Of a stretch of DNA of 64,000 bases, positions 26,326-41,300 are shown piece after piece. The position numbers were made by a program, and so were the translations under genes. Positions within the stretch are counted from its first letter, which is position 1. The number at the start of each line of letters is the position of its first letter. The notes under the pieces are model-generated. The model was not told the origin of the DNA. It ran no database searches and saw nothing but the letters and a program-made list of their open reading frames with translations. Source of the stretch: Macropodus opercularis (Eukaryota; Chordata; Actinopteri; Anabantiformes; Osphronemidae); contig CM061104.1 of assembly GCA_030770545.1 (NCBI GenBank), forward strand, positions 16,501,001 through 16,565,000, given 5' to 3'.

Positions 26326-29300
26326 CTGATAGAGACACAGAGCAAAAGGTCAAGGGTCAGACGGCGCAGCAGTCATACAGCATTAATCAACCCTCGACGA
26401 AACAGTCCAGTAACAGGGTGTTGACCTGACTAAGGAGACAGTCTGTAAACCTTTGACCTGGTGAAAATAGAAAGTGCAAAATGATGTTGGTGTGTGGCAG
26501 TGGAGCGAAGGCATAACTGTCTAATTTACACAAGGAATTTTATAGTCAAATGCATTCCGTGAGACATGATGTTACACTGAGTTTTTTGACTGACAACACC
26601 ACATGCAAACCCTGTCCTCTCATCGGTATGAGCATTGAAATAAGCCCTAAGTATGCGTCGCAATAAAGCGACCTCTGGAATTATAACATTAAATCTGTCT
26701 CTCTCTTTTATATAGGGAAGCACAGATTTCATCCTAAGTGCCGTCAGGTCAGAAACACCTCAAGTTTTGCAAAACTGAGAATGAGAAGTGACAATGTTTA
26801 CTTTTAAAGGTTATCAGTTAGACATGGTAGTCCGATGACGGAAGGCTTGTCAAAGCTGTTGTCCTGTCTTTTTATAATGTAGTGTTTAGGATTACTGGCT
26901 AAAAGCTGAATATAAGAAAATCAAGCGCAAAGGAAGCGGTTGACGTTGCCACTAGGATGAATCTGAACGAGGGGTGATGTGGTCTTTAACGGCCTGGGAG
27001 TCCTGTTTCTATCCCTTGGCAGTGAAGTGCGTGTGGATAGGGTCTCCACATCTATTCCATTCCTGGAATTCCTCCCTGGGTGCAGGCCCAAGTCTGTGAG
27101 GCTGCTGAGTAAAAGCTGTCATCAGTGTAAAGATACCCTCAGCTTCCTTCACCCTTCCCTGCACTATTTCTTCCCTATCCCATCTCGTCCCCTTTGCCAG
27201 TGAAAGTGGATTCTCCAAGCTGCAGCACGCTCCCTTCGGGGTGTGCCGACCTGCATGTTAGATGAAACAAAAGCTCAGGTGGGAGGTCGCTTTGTGCCAA
27301 GCAAAACAGCACCACGTACGGAACCTTCTACCACAGCCTTTATAGGGTAACGTGAACCTGGCTGAGGGCAAATAAGGATACAAGCTTGTTGAAAACAAAC
27401 CACAGCTCATTTTTATTAGGGGCAAATGAGAGAACAATAAGATAATCGGTGCATGACCATAAAAGAATTAACAGGCTTTTTCTCCCATTCCAGGTTTAAC
27501 ACTACCAAAAACGAAATCAAACCAACATACATTTTATCATTCTGTACAAATGTAAAGTTGTAGTTAAATGACCAGTCTGACGTGAGCTTCAGCTTCCCAG
27601 TTTAGCTTGCGTGATTATATTTCATAGCTTTCTTCGTCAATTCAACATTAATTTAAGTAAACTGTGGCATGTTTTATAGAGCCAACTCTCATTCGATTCG
27701 ATTCGGTACCTGCAACGTGCTGGGGCTTCATGGGGCCTGGCTTTTTCATGAAAGTCTCCTCGCTGTCAAACGAGATGATTGGCTCGCTGACCATGTCAGT
27801 CTCTGGCTTATCCCGTGCTCCGTTAGTAGTGATGCCATGATTGGCCAGATGGATGATGTCTTCAAAGTGGGCAGTGTCTTCTTTGGCGGGCAGACCATTT
27901 TCATGTCTCACCGGCTGGACCCCGTTTACCACTTGGGCAGAAGGGCTGGAGGAGAGGAGAGATGCAGGGTATGGTTTTACTCTGAATGACTCACGCTGCA
28001 TGAGTCATCCCATCATCATCTAATTACAGTAGACCTTTAAAATCTACCCCAAGAAGCGTTTTCAAATACAAAGAGTAAACATTTCATGAAACCCACCATA
28101 GTGTCTGTGTTACAACTGTTTGTGTAGCTGAACTGTGTGTGGCTCCTTGTGTTTCCCATAGAGGTTTAAAACAATGCAAACCTCCAACAGCCTTGATTAC
28201 TAATCATTTCCTGGCGCATGGGCTACAGCGGTGGTGGTGGTATCAACAATATTGGGAGCACATAACCTTGAAATTGATTAAATGTGCAATGGTTGTACCT
28301 CTCTCGTCCGTTTTCCGTCTCGTTACTTGGCACAGTGACCTCTGGCTTCAGCTGATAGTCAGCAGATGCTAAAGAAAACGAAACAGCGGTTAGACCAGAG
28401 TTGACCTACACACAGACATGATCGCACACATTTGTCATCCCAACATCCCCTGTATCGTTAACCACACATTACTGATCATCCTCAACCTGTGACGGCTAAC
28501 TTTTCCCTGAAATCCTTCGTGTGTTGTCAATTCTGTCCTACTCAGCTCTACTGAGGACATAGCTGTGGTTCAGACACATCTCCACACCCTTGAGAAGAAC
28601 AGAGGCCTTTAACCACATCAGTGACGAGCTAATGTCTTCCTGCAGTGGATTAGCATGTGTCCCCGACCACACTGATCCCCCTTCATCTTACTCAACCTCT
28701 GAATGTGATGTGGAAGAACAGTGTGAAAGTTTTATGTGTCTTCTATAGCAAAGATAGCAACAGAAATATCCCAGAGGCTGTGAGGCGGCCTGATATGAGT
28801 AAGAGCAGCTACAGCCTTACGCAGGGAGCTTACTCTTCCTCTCCGCTCCCTCACCCTCGAAGCGTGAACAAGGCAGAAGCACACATGGCTCTGGTTGTGC
28901 AGAGAGGAACTCAAATTGCAGCTGTGCAGGATATGAGGCAGACATATACTCTAATAACATTTCATAATAAATGCTGCTGTGTGAGCGATAACACATAAAT
29001 GACTTGGTCAAAACTAATAAATGGAAGAGGCAATGCAAACAGTGCAGTTATGTCCTGATATGAGAACATGGACTAAGTCAAATCTGGGAATGAGACACCT
29101 CTGTTCTTGCGGATGATGCAGACTAGTCTAGACTGATGCTCTGCTCACCTTTGCTGTTCTCTGCGTCTTTGTCGTTGACATGTGCAACTGGGGAGGACTT
29201 TGTGTCTTTCTGTGAAGATAGGACATCATTTCAGTCAGTTTTAGAACAACATCTGCTTTGTTTGTCCGGTTATTGCTGCTTATGTCCTGTACCTTGTCCC

Positions 29301-32300
29301 CTCCATCTGTCTTGCGTGTCCTCTTCATGATCTCCTCCAGGCGCTGAGAAAAGAAAGGTCAAATCTGGTCAAAGTGCCGCAGGGAGCGAGCAGCGCCTAA
29401 TTACTGTTTTCCTGTTCTCACAGTAAGTGATAAAAGTTCTCAAAACAGAATGAGGTCTATTGGCTGGACAAGTTCACAGATCGGGCTTTGCTCCATTTCA
29501 CTCATCGTTGCTGTTGAACAGTGTGCAGCGTTTTGCTGTACCTCTCATCCGCGTAGGAGGGAGCAGTGAACATTAAGAGGTGCGCTGTAACATTAGCCAC
29601 TACGCACAGGATACAGAGTTTAATACAAGCGACGTTCATCTGGGGACACGGTTCGTTTGAGATAGCTGCAGCTGCATTTTTTTGTTTTTAGATCCAACAT
29701 TACTCATGGATGGCTCACGCACTCATAGCTTTGGCATGTGGTGCGGCTCCATAATAAATTTCTGTGTTGTTGGTCTGAATAGTTTGAATCACATGTGCTT
29801 GCTGGAGTGGACCAGTCAGTTTTGGTAAAAGATGGTAGCAGTGCGCTGTGGCGTGTGTGTGTGTTTAAGCTGCAGGTCTCAGTGGAAGAGGACGTGCTGT
29901 TCTTGCAGGATGGTGCCAGTAAAAAGCCAGGCCTGGACTGGCATGTCTAAATCTTTAACACATGGAGAGAGGATGGAGGGGGAGGAAGAAAGGCTTAGCT
30001 AACCCACGTACATGTGGGTGGTATATGCTGTACGAGTAGACAGTCACAAAAGCTTATGCCTATCAACACGTGCAAAAATCCATGCAAATCCACGCACAGT
30101 TCACCAGCATAGCAACTTGCTTTTATTAGTGTTTATATAGGTCTTCATGCTCTTCCACTCAAACACACGCCGACTCACTAAGCCCCATTAAATCATGGTA
30201 TGCAGACAGGCAATCCAGGATAAGCCAAAAACATCATTCATCACGGTTACAGGAACTCGGTTTTAAAGACAGACCGTAGAAAAAAAGCCCAGAAGAGAAG
30301 CGCTCCACTAAGGAAGCAGAGCTTATTGTAAATAGATTATGGAAGTTTAAGATGGTTGTCTTTTCCCTCAAAAGACAAGTTAGGCTGTTTTTTTTGTTTT
30401 TTTAATCTCCAAGTCTACCTTTTTAAAAAGTACAGAGCGCATTTCTGTTTTTTTAATAATAATGGAAATGCTGAAAACTCTAGCTGGTAGAACAATGATG
30501 GGAGGGAAGCGTTGCCCTACCCTTTTCCTCTCCAGCCTCTCCTGCTCCTCCTTCTGGAAATGTTTCTCCCTCTCCAGACGCTGCTTCTCCGCCTCCTCAC
30601 GGGCTTTAGCCTCAGCCTCTTCTTTCTGAAATACACGCAGACGAGAATCCAAGCACAATTTTAACAGAGGGGGAAGAAAACAAACTTTAGCCAAAATGAC
30701 ATGCCTTTGCATAACAAGGGTGTGGCTGTCTCTCAGCAATTATTGTTTACAACCTCAAAAGAGATATTTTCCTGTGCCTCAGACCCAAAAAGATCTATTT
30801 TCAACAACAGCCCCACAAGGACCTTTATGGCAAAGTACTTTGCATAATTATATCGGGTCATGTTTAACCAGTAATGCCACGTCTGTGAAAGACCACAAGG
30901 GGGTGGCAAAGAATGAGTCCTAGAGAACAGACCATTCACAGAGATAACACAGGTGGGAAATTATTTGATGAACAATTACCATCAAAGCTACATTATCATT
31001 CTTGCACATGTGACAGCTAAAAACACAAAGAACACAAAAGTCGGGAAATGTGAAGGTTTGTGGTGTGATGCAAGTTCGTTTATCGTGACTCTTACACTAG
31101 TTGCTTCTTGTGATGTTGGGTTTAAACGTCTCCTGTTTACCTGTTTTTGCAGGCGAAGGTTCTCCTCCTGCTCGGCTTTGGCTCTCTCCTGGGCCTCCTT
31201 CTCCTCCTTCAGGCGCTGTTCTTCATCCCTCCTCCTCTGCTCCTCGGCCATGGCCCTGGCTTCCTCCTCCTTGCGTTGCCTCTCCTCGGCCTCCCTCGCT
31301 AGTCGCTCCTCTCTCAAGACCCTAAATTGGTTAAGCATACAACTTAGGACCATGTGCCAAGCACTTTGGATGCAGTAAACGTAAAATGTTAGTGATTTTG
31401 CTGATAAAACATTTCCTCTCTAGTTTACAGTGTCTCTGCTGATTTAAAAGAACAGACAAGCTAAACAATTTTACATCTAAGTGCCAAAAGGAAATCAGAT
31501 CAGTTCCCAGGCTGTAAGTACTGACAGGCTGTGGCTAGAACCTTGCTGAGTGAAGTCTCATTCAGACAAGCATGCAATGTGATCACACACCATTCTAACA
31601 TGGCCACTCACTATGAATCTATTCTATCTATGCGTTTTCATCTTTAAACAGCTCATACTTCTCCTTCTCCTGCTGCTCACGGCGCTCCTGCTCCTCCCTC
31701 TCCCTCTGCTCTCTGGCCTGTCTGCGTTTCTCTGCCAGGATGCGAGCAGCCTCTTCTGGGTCGTTGGTGCCCGCCATGGGCTTGGCTGATGGCGAAGGGG
31801 CAGGCGACGCTGCGGGCACAGATGGGGCAGAGTGGACCGGTTCAGGTGAGGAGGAAGTGGCTGCTGTTGAGACCGGTGCGTTCGATGCACGGGGTGAGGC
31901 AGAAGCCGAGGACGCCGCAACGGCAGCGAGCACAGGTGAACCTAAGCACAGAAAATAAAAGCATAGAACATCTCTGATCCAAGTCTCTGTTTCTCTGCTG
32001 TTGTTTCAAAGGGGTGTCCATAGACACACTCTGTACAATTGCAAACAGCTTCTGCTCTCAACTTAGTAATTACATAATTATGGCTGATTAGTGCTGTGTG
32101 TGGCTTTGTTTCCATGCCTAAATTTGCCTAAGTGTAATCTATGTGTCTTCAGAAAAATTCAATTCACTTGTTCCCTTTTTCCAGTAGATCCAGGACAGAA
32201 CAGCAGGAGTCTGAGTCAGACTGTGAGAAGCTACAGAATCACAATGACCTGCAGGTTCTGAAAGTCTGATGCTATAATTTTCACTTTATTGTAACTCTGC

Positions 32301-35300
32301 ACAGCCAGACCCTCCACTACCATCCCTTTCTATTGGACTCACTCTTTCTCCCCTCCGGGGTGGCGGGCCGACGAGGCTCCTTCACTCTCTCGAGCCGGGC
32401 CGGAGAGGCGGTTCGGTGGTCTACCCTGGCAGGGGTTCTGGCCCTTTTGGGCCGACCCTTCGGGGTTGAAGGGCTCCCACGCCCTGATGGAGGCTTGGGC
32501 GAGGCGGCAGGGCTTGGAGAGGCAGTTCTGTTCCTGGGTGTGGCCGGGGATGACGGACGCTGTCTTGATAAAGGACTGGGACTGGAAGCAGAATAAATTA
32601 AGGGCACTGAGTCACACTGTGCAGAAATGCATTAGAAACAACAAATGTCCTGAATAAACCTCACCTCAAAGCAACATCTCGCAAAACAAAGCATTCAAAA
32701 ACTGCATCACCCTTAGTCAGCATCCCAGCAACACTCAAAACATCCATTATGCTGAATAACTTGTTTTCCATCTAGCCCTCTGGCACAGACAGCTCTGCCA
32801 AGCACTTTGGTGCCTTTTTAAAGTCCAGTTTCATCCCTTTTGTCATGGATGTCAGTTATTCCCGAGGCCTCTGGGTAAAACAGGAAATGACCACTCATCT
32901 AGGGATCTTTCACTCTATACCGAGGCTTACCGAGTGCATGAGATGGCTGTGGGCCGGAATCTGAGGGCAACCTTGTTCATAGTAAGGTTATTTTTCTTTA
33001 TGGTGAGAGCAGACCTTAGTGTGCCTATGACGTGTCTGAGCTGGAACGAAGTTCCTCATTTTTATCGTAGTTTACACAGTCCTTTATAATTTAAGCCACA
33101 ATTAACAATAGTTTTGTTAATCTGATCTGATTGATCATTTATTGACAATCTAACGGACTTTTGGAACGTTTCCCTTTGTCTTTAAGTTGTACACAAAATT
33201 GAAATAAATAAAATGATCTTAGATATTTTACCTCGGATCAGGCCTGTGTCTCATGCTGGGCAGAGACTGTCTCTTCTTGAGAATCTTCTCCTTTGCGAGG
33301 GCACTTTTTTCTTTCTCGTTCTCTCGTTCTTTGTCTTTCTTTTCTTTCTTATTTTTATCCATCTGTAGGACAATAATGGAACAAAAAGAGTAGAGACATT
33401 CAGCGATTTCTTAATAACTGAAACTGAACGTGATGATAAACATTAAGCTATGCTGCAGATTGCTATACGTAAAGTATGGAAAAAGAGACACAAACTGGTC
33501 ACAAATCCTGTTTGTGGATGGTGGTTGAGAGACAATCTCACTCAGTGTCAGCTGTTATACAGTTCATGGCTTATTAGCCATGTGCAGCTTTTTATAAGAG
33601 AGGCGTATGTGTTATAGGTCTCTGGACAGAATCAGCTCTTCCTCTTCAGCCATGTGCAACTTACAGGCGTGGAGCTCCGCCTGTGTGGACGCTGGGTGAT
33701 GTCCGGTGTGCTGGATGTCACCCTCCAGCGGTCGGAGCAGCGGTGGTGGGGCTGGTGGGTGCACAGGGTGAGGGGGCTGGCGGAGGCAGAACGAGGGCAA
33801 AGAAGAGAGTCTAGAGAGGAAGGTGACAAAATTAAACATCACCCCAGTTTAAACAGCCGAATATATTCACGATAAGACAGATAACAAATTGCTAAAAACA
33901 ACTTACGGCCATCTTTGCCATTGCTAAGAACGCTGGCAGCGCTGCGGCTTCTGGCAAGGAACGACAGCGTTGGCGTCATCAGACGGTCGACTACACTGCT
34001 CTCCCACGGACTTAGAGCAAGGCTGCGAGCTGCAGGTACAGAGAACACATTCATTTACCTTCTGTTCATGCTCCGAATGTATTTCTTCAGATTAACCAGT
34101 TTAAAACCAATCAAATAATGAAGCAAACAATGCATTTGAAAGTTATCCCTAATGGCCAAATGCACAATGAAACATTTTACCAGAGGGAAACAAAGAAGCA
34201 GCTTTCAATTAAGTTTTTTTTTTTAGACATAAAGACCTGATCTAATAGGCAAAATCCCAATAAGACACCCAGTGCCACCCAGAGAGAAGAGGAAAATAAA
34301 CCCAGCAAATGTGTCTACGGTGACCTTGGGCTGTGCGGGTACCACCCAGAACACAGCTTTTTGAAAGGCTTGTCTAGACAGTTATTTATACCGCAAGCAG
34401 AAAAGAGGAGGAGTCACGAATAGTCTATTTATTTTGGGGAGGAACTTCCTCCTTTGGCTGTAAGGTGTAGGGCAGCATGGAGGTTATACTGAAGGCTCAC
34501 ATGGTGTGTAGAGCGGAAAGCATCAGGAGAGGCTGCTCCACATCTATTTTTTACAGCAGCACGGAAGAGGAGCACCTGCTCCAGGCACTCTTTAGAATAC
34601 ATTATCTCCAGAAAAACGCTGACTCACTCACTAATGGTACTTTTCTGCAAAGGAGGAGAAACTTCTCCTCCTTTGCAGACGTACAGCCTGACCTAGTTAA
34701 CTTCAGACCTATGCAGGTATTTCAAGCAGGAAGGAATGCTGATACAAAGACATCACTTATAAATCACACCCACATCGATCAGTACAACATTTAAGACATA
34801 TGATGAAAATGAAAAACACAGAATGATTCCTTTGACTGGGCAAACACCAGGAATGAAATGGTCTTGATCACAAAAACCATCCCAAAAAAAAAACAAACAG
34901 TACAAACAAGCCATTGTGAAATCTGAGCATGCAGAGCATGTCAAACAAAGACCCCGAGCCACAATGTGCAGAACAAAACAGAATCCGAAGTGGTTTTGGA
35001 AAACAAAAATAGGTCAGCTCTCAACATCAAGCACAGTGGATGGACTGTATCAGAAAGGGGAAGAAAAAACTGAAAAATAAATAAGAGGACAATGATTCTG
35101 AGACATGGGCGGCGGCAGAGTGATGGACACATTCACAACGGAGTGGGGACATTCCAGGTGCTTCCTTACTTCTGCTGGGGGAGTTCCAGAGCGTGGCGGA
35201 GGACTTGGAGAGTCGCTTGTTTATAACTGAGTCCACATGTTTTGGCAGGTTGACCGTGGACACTGAGCATCTGCCTAAAAAGCCAAAAGAGCGCCACACA

Positions 35301-38300
35301 GATGTTCATACAGTTCACATGCATCAGAGGAAGAGGAGGAAAGCCGGCAGCATCCTCCCACCCACCTCAAAGACGACGACACCAATACATGTGTGGAAGG
35401 GACAGGTCTCATTAAATCAAAGTGCTGTGTCCTGATGACGTGTATAATAAAATTCAATATGGACAACTTGACCTTTAACGACCTTTGTCAACAAGACCCA
35501 GTCAAATAAACCGAGGAAGAACATGTAAAACTATGTGTAGAAGCTCAGTGAACAGAAACACCAGAGCCAGGAGGCTTGAAAAAGGCATAAGGGTCCAAAA
35601 TGCAGTGGACTGGAGGGAAACACAAACTGATTTCAGGGTTGATTACGTGAACTGACACTTCAAGAGCAAAATCTTAAATCTGTGGAAGCATCCTAGTGCA
35701 TCATGTCCCAGGTCTGTATCCCTTTAATACACTGCAATCAAAAGACAATCAAAACACAACAACAACAATGTTGTCAAACATGATTCACCAAACATTACGG
35801 CAATAAAAGCAGTAAAACAGCTTGAGCATGAATGTCTTTTAAATCCTGGAGGCTGATGGATGACAGAACGTTCTGACAGGACAGCCTCAGCCTTTCCACT
35901 GCAGTTTGTTTTCACTTGTTTACTTCCACCATCTGACAGACAGCAGGCTGCTGAGGGAGGAGGAGGAGGAGTGATGATTTTGAGAGCCAATGGTTTTCTG
36001 GGCAAACGGAGGAGGTGGAAATGCAACTGACGCGGTTGACCTAGCAACTCTTCAGACTGGGAGCTTTGGTGAGGGGCTGATGACCTTGAAGTGAGGTCTG
36101 GAAGGAGAACACTCACCCAGAGCTGCAGCAGCAAACAGACATATATACATGCGACAAAATAAAACCTCCTGTGCTGCCCAGATTTGTGGCAGCCTTCCTG
36201 GCTGTGCACTTGCCAAGTCCAGCACAGACACCACCACACACCCAATTGATATATTTTTGGATTTAGAAACAAACCGCAATAATATTTTAGGTATTATTCA
36301 CATAAACAAGGTGACACACTGCAAGGCTTCACATCTAATTTACAGGTTTCCGCTCCTTAAACCTGAGCATTTTATACTCTGTTTGTTAATTGGTTCAGAA
36401 ACCAGAGACTCCGTAATGACGTGCAACCAGCTAGGAACCAGCGCACTCACCTTCTTTCTGGTTGCTCTGGTTTAGTGCACCGGCCCATGACCATCTTTGC
36501 TGTCGGATTTCCGCCCACGTCTTCTTCGTCGACCTGTGAATCGCCGCCTCATAGCGTTCCTGGAAAGCAGACGGTAAAGTATGTACCAGTGCTTTTATTG
36601 TGTGGCGCTACCCTACAATCAACCACCTGCTTGGCATGAGGGTCCTTGAGCAAATGCCTGCTTCCCCTCATCTTCCTGAACCTGTATAACATTCCCCCTC
36701 GTCCCTCACGTACTTTGTTTTTCTCCAGTTTCAGTTTCTGCCTCTCTTCCAGGGCCGTCCGGCGTTTCTCTGCCTTCACCCGCTGCTCCTCCAGCTTCCT
36801 GCGACGCTCCTCCAGCTGCTGCTCCCTCAGCTGCCGGGCCTTCTCCTCCTTCTCCAGCCACTGGGTCTTTTTGGCAGCTGAGAGGGAACAGAAGACATCA
36901 GGAGAGAAAGATTTTTACAGAGCACAGGTCAAAAAGATTATTCTTAGTCTTTTTTGTCCTTTAAACGGTACAAAACCAGTTTCAAACATGTATTATTCTA
37001 AATGCGTGTGTGAGTTTTATCTGTGAAGACGGGTGTGCTGTCTGTTTTTATTGGGGATTTTTTTAGAAAAATATGCTTTGAAGCTTGAAGAAAGAAGCAT
37101 ACGTTGCCCTTCCCATCAAACCTTTTTGTGTTCAGCATAATAACTTCAATAACGTTTCTTCAGAATGCTGCAAAATACCAAGTTACACAGATACAGTCCT
37201 TCTGAAGTGACAGGTTTATACCACACTAATCGGATTAAGCTTGCACTTCAGCTTCAATAAATCGCACACTTTGAAAGTGAAATTGTCTCCTTGTGACTAG
37301 CTATTCAAAGACGGCATAAAAGAACCCTTCTGCAGCTGCCGCAATGCGTTTACACACTACTCCCCATACTACCTCCATGAAGAATCAGCATCTGCAAGGA
37401 GGCTCGGTTTTCTAAAGCACTCGATGCAACAAAAGCTGGCTGTGGCTTTGGGATTGTGGTGACAGGTTATTGCTGAGGAGCTGGAGGCTTGCACAGTTAA
37501 AATTTATTGGCAAGCAAACAGTTGGGCCTTCATCGGAAATGGAAACAAAGTGTTACTGAGGTACCGCTTGCCAGCCGTGCAGCAAAGAAAGCATCTGCAG
37601 TGCGCATCTCATCAGCTCGCTCGCAGCTCAGTGGCCTCGATTTAAAGAGTCGTACCTTCCAGCGATACAGAGCTTCTGTGAGAGGGCGACGAGGAACCAC
37701 TGGTTTTCAGTGTTTCACGAATGAAAACCAACTCTGAGCTTCAGAAGCCGGCTTCAAACACGCATGTCAGCTTTTCTCCTGACAGCTATCAGCACTGACA
37801 AGTACAGTAAGATCCTTAATTAATTATAAACCCCAACACAAGCAACGTTCAACTAAAGACAAGACCAGGAGGGAGAGTAGCTACTCTTCAGCTGGCGACA
37901 ATTTCTTAGTAACACGGAAAAGATCAACATTTAGAACATGTACAGATTTTGCAATCAAGTCTAAATTATTGTCCTACTGGACTAGAAACCTGGCTGGGGA
38001 TGGTCCTCAGCCTTCAGATGAGGCTGAAATCTCTTAAGCTGGTATTGTAAACACAAGCTTTGGCAGGATCTTTTATCCCAGCCTGTGTATTAGATCGGCC
38101 CTGGTCCATCTGGCAGGTCGCACTAATCGCCCAATTATACTGATCCACAATACGATGTGTAGCAAACTCATCTTGCTGCTGTTGAACACACATTTGGTTT
38201 CATGTGCATGGCATTACTGGAGGTACGGCAGCACCAGCAGTCAAACCTCTGGATGGAATAAGCTCACAAACCCCTGAGGCAGAAAACGTGAGCATGCTGG

Positions 38301-41300
38301 GGACATCGTCATCATTTTGCTCTGTATCTACACAAATGAACACCAAGTTACATATTTTCCTACTTTTGAACATTGAACTGTCTTTTTCTTTGGGCCACAT
38401 AAAGTTGTTTAGATGTAAAAGTCACAGCCAAGATAAATGTGGCTGCACACGTCTCCAAAATCTCAAGTTTCTGCTTGAAGATAGTAATCACAGCGGTTTT
38501 GAGGCATGTGGTTCAAACGCGTCATCTCTAAATAGGAAATGTGGCGTCAACAGTGAGACAACACATGGATGGACAAAGTTCAGACTCAGGACAGGCTACG
38601 TCCTCATCTATGTGAACTACAGGTCCAATGTCAAGATTTGTTGTCTAACATCCAATAATTATCATACAAATGATTGATTACATGATCAACTACATGAAAC
38701 ACTCACTGATGATATGCAGAGAAAGAGACAGTAACGATTAGACATTTTATGATAGAGAAAATACACAAGATTTAAAAACAAAGAACATGAGGATTAAATG
38801 TTGAAACGCTAGAGCTGGACAATAGGTCATGAGGTCAACGCATGCAGGTAGGGGTCATGTTTATAAGCCATATGGAAAGATGCCAAAGGAACCTGAATGT
38901 AAAGGTTGCACCACTACCACCACCACGTAAACACAGGTGAGTGACTTACCTTGAGACTTGCTGAGCTCTTCTGCAGAGGAAAAGGGGGTGAGAGAGAGAA
39001 GACAGAGGCAGTTGTCAATCATGCAAAGCAGTGCACGGCCAGGATGTGGCCACGTGCCAGTGTGACAGCCATGTGTTAAAAAATAAAGACACACACAGAA
39101 AATACAGCTCGGAGGCATTCATGAGAAACTTGTGGCACCTGTTTATCCAACTACATTAACTAAGGCTGGAGCAAACCATCCAAGAAGGTTTATTAAGCAT
39201 TAAAATGCTACAAGATATTACAAGTGTCAAGTGACATGTGCAGGCGATGAGCAACCCACAGCAGAACTACAAGCTCTTTGGCCCCAACACTAGAGGGAGA
39301 CCTCGCCCTGCGTAAAGGGCGTCTTCTGCCACTGCTTTCCACTCACCCAGATGTTTGGCCTTCTCTTCTCTTCGCTCCTTGGCGAGCTTCTGCCTCTCCT
39401 CCGACTTCATGAGGTCTGAGATGAGCGTGAATGGGGGGAAAGAAGGAGCAGACAAGGTGTTAACAGGTGTCTTTTCATCATTTCATACACTCTTATCAAC
39501 TCGCCTAAAAAAATGTATATGCGCATATACCGTAAGTTTTATTTTACACATTTTATTACATACCTTCATAAATAACTAACATGGTTTGGATCTTAACTCA
39601 TCCTCAGCCTTTATAAACCAGATGTTCAACATCAAACAGAAGGGAGTCGTCTATCACAAACGTAGATAAGAAATACACAAAACCATGGAGTCGCCTCCCC
39701 TCCAAAAGCCACCTCTGCCCCACTTTGATAATCATAGGACTGAAGGAAGCTCACGCTTTGCAGCTCAGTGTTAAAGTGTGTTTGTCTACAACAGGTTCAC
39801 TCCTGTTTATTTTGCCGATATAAAGTGTGATTCTTTTACAATTGTCTCACTAAACCTGACTCAACACTTTTTTGAGTTTGGGACAAAAGCAAATCACAGC
39901 TTGCACAGGAAAATGTTCAGCAATCCGTAACCAGCAACTCCCAGCTGAACTCCACGCTTCACCATTTCATTTCACTAATTAAGGAGCTGCAGAGTCTTTT
40001 CATCTTCACCCCTCTGGGTAGAGCTAAACCTCGGAAGTAATGAGCTTTGCAGCAGAAGAACACGAAGGACAAAAGGGAAGCGTGGGTCATTTCTGGAATG
40101 GACTCAATGACGCGTTCCTTCAAAATAAACCAGACTTTGGCAAAAACAAATGAAAAATTAAAAGTCCTTTTATAACTGACTTGGAATAAATCGCAACACG
40201 TTATGCAGACTGGCTGCTGTGTTTAGAGACTGGAGCTGTTTGGGGCTTTGTGAGTTTGAGTTTATCCCCAACTTCTCATGCTAAAGGGAATAAAGACCAT
40301 GACCACAGTGAGTGGATTAATGGATAAAGAATAAAGGGGAGGGAAAAGGCGGCTTACGCTTCAAAAACTTTAACATGTTTCTAAGAGTGTGCGTGAGCTC
40401 TGAGCCAGTTCAGGAAGTGGCGTGGAGAGATTCCCTTTGCCCGCCCTTCACTGGGGACCAGCGTATGTCAGTGACCACAGTTAGCTTTGGACTCTACGGA
40501 TTTAAGCAGGCTACGGTCTGTGCTAACATAATCTTCAAACCCAAAGCGCTGATGTTGTCCCACAGGAGCTTCAGTTTAACACTTCTTCCTGTCCGCTTCA
40601 GAGGGTAAAAAGATCTGGGTTTACCTCGTTTGGGCCTCGGGGCAGGTGATGCGGGTGAACCAGGTGATCGAGGGATGACATCCGATTTCGTTGGGGTAGT
40701 CAGCCTCTTGTGCGATTCCTTCTTAGCTGGAGACTCCATTCCCTGGGTGTTGTCTGTCTTGGGAGGGCTGCTCTCACCCTCTGGGTCAGGCCTTGCGGGA
40801 TTGGTTTTCAGATCAGAGCGTGGCACTGGCCAAAGAGAAAGACAGAACAAGAACAGGTGAGAAGATCACCAGGTAAAAAGGTACGAGAGAACCCAACCAG
40901 TTGGTCTTCATTCCAGTGCAGGTGACATAAACCTCCTTCAGAGCTGCCTGTTATCAAGTGTGAGAGGTGGAGTCCATGACAAAGAGACCGATTTCTTTTA
41001 TGGAAAACAAACACAACAGAACTGCACAGAAGAAGCCATCTGGGCTGCTCTGCCTGCGTTTCTTTCAGTTGTTGAGCAACATTATCTGAGATTACGCGAC
41101 TCACTCACAAGCACAAGATAATAGGTCTTAAGTCTGTCTTCTAACTTAATTCTATTCTACTCAGCATGGCTGATTTATCGAGTGACTGGCCCTTGCAAAT
41201 AGCTCGACTCTCCAGCAGAACAAAGGGCAGTAATTGCTTTTTGGCATCCTGGTGATTCTATTGTGGTGGAAAGACTCAGTCATCACTGATCAAACCTCTT

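Noticed and set aside
35271..35274. Alternative acceptor four bases inside map7d1 exon 7
   Set aside because: It would shift the frame. The acceptor at 35275 gives the conserved GRCSVSTVNLPKH.
35724..36272. 182-codon minus-strand open frame in a map7d1 intron
   Set aside because: Its content is unlike MAP7 proteins, and flanking exons already join in phase without it.
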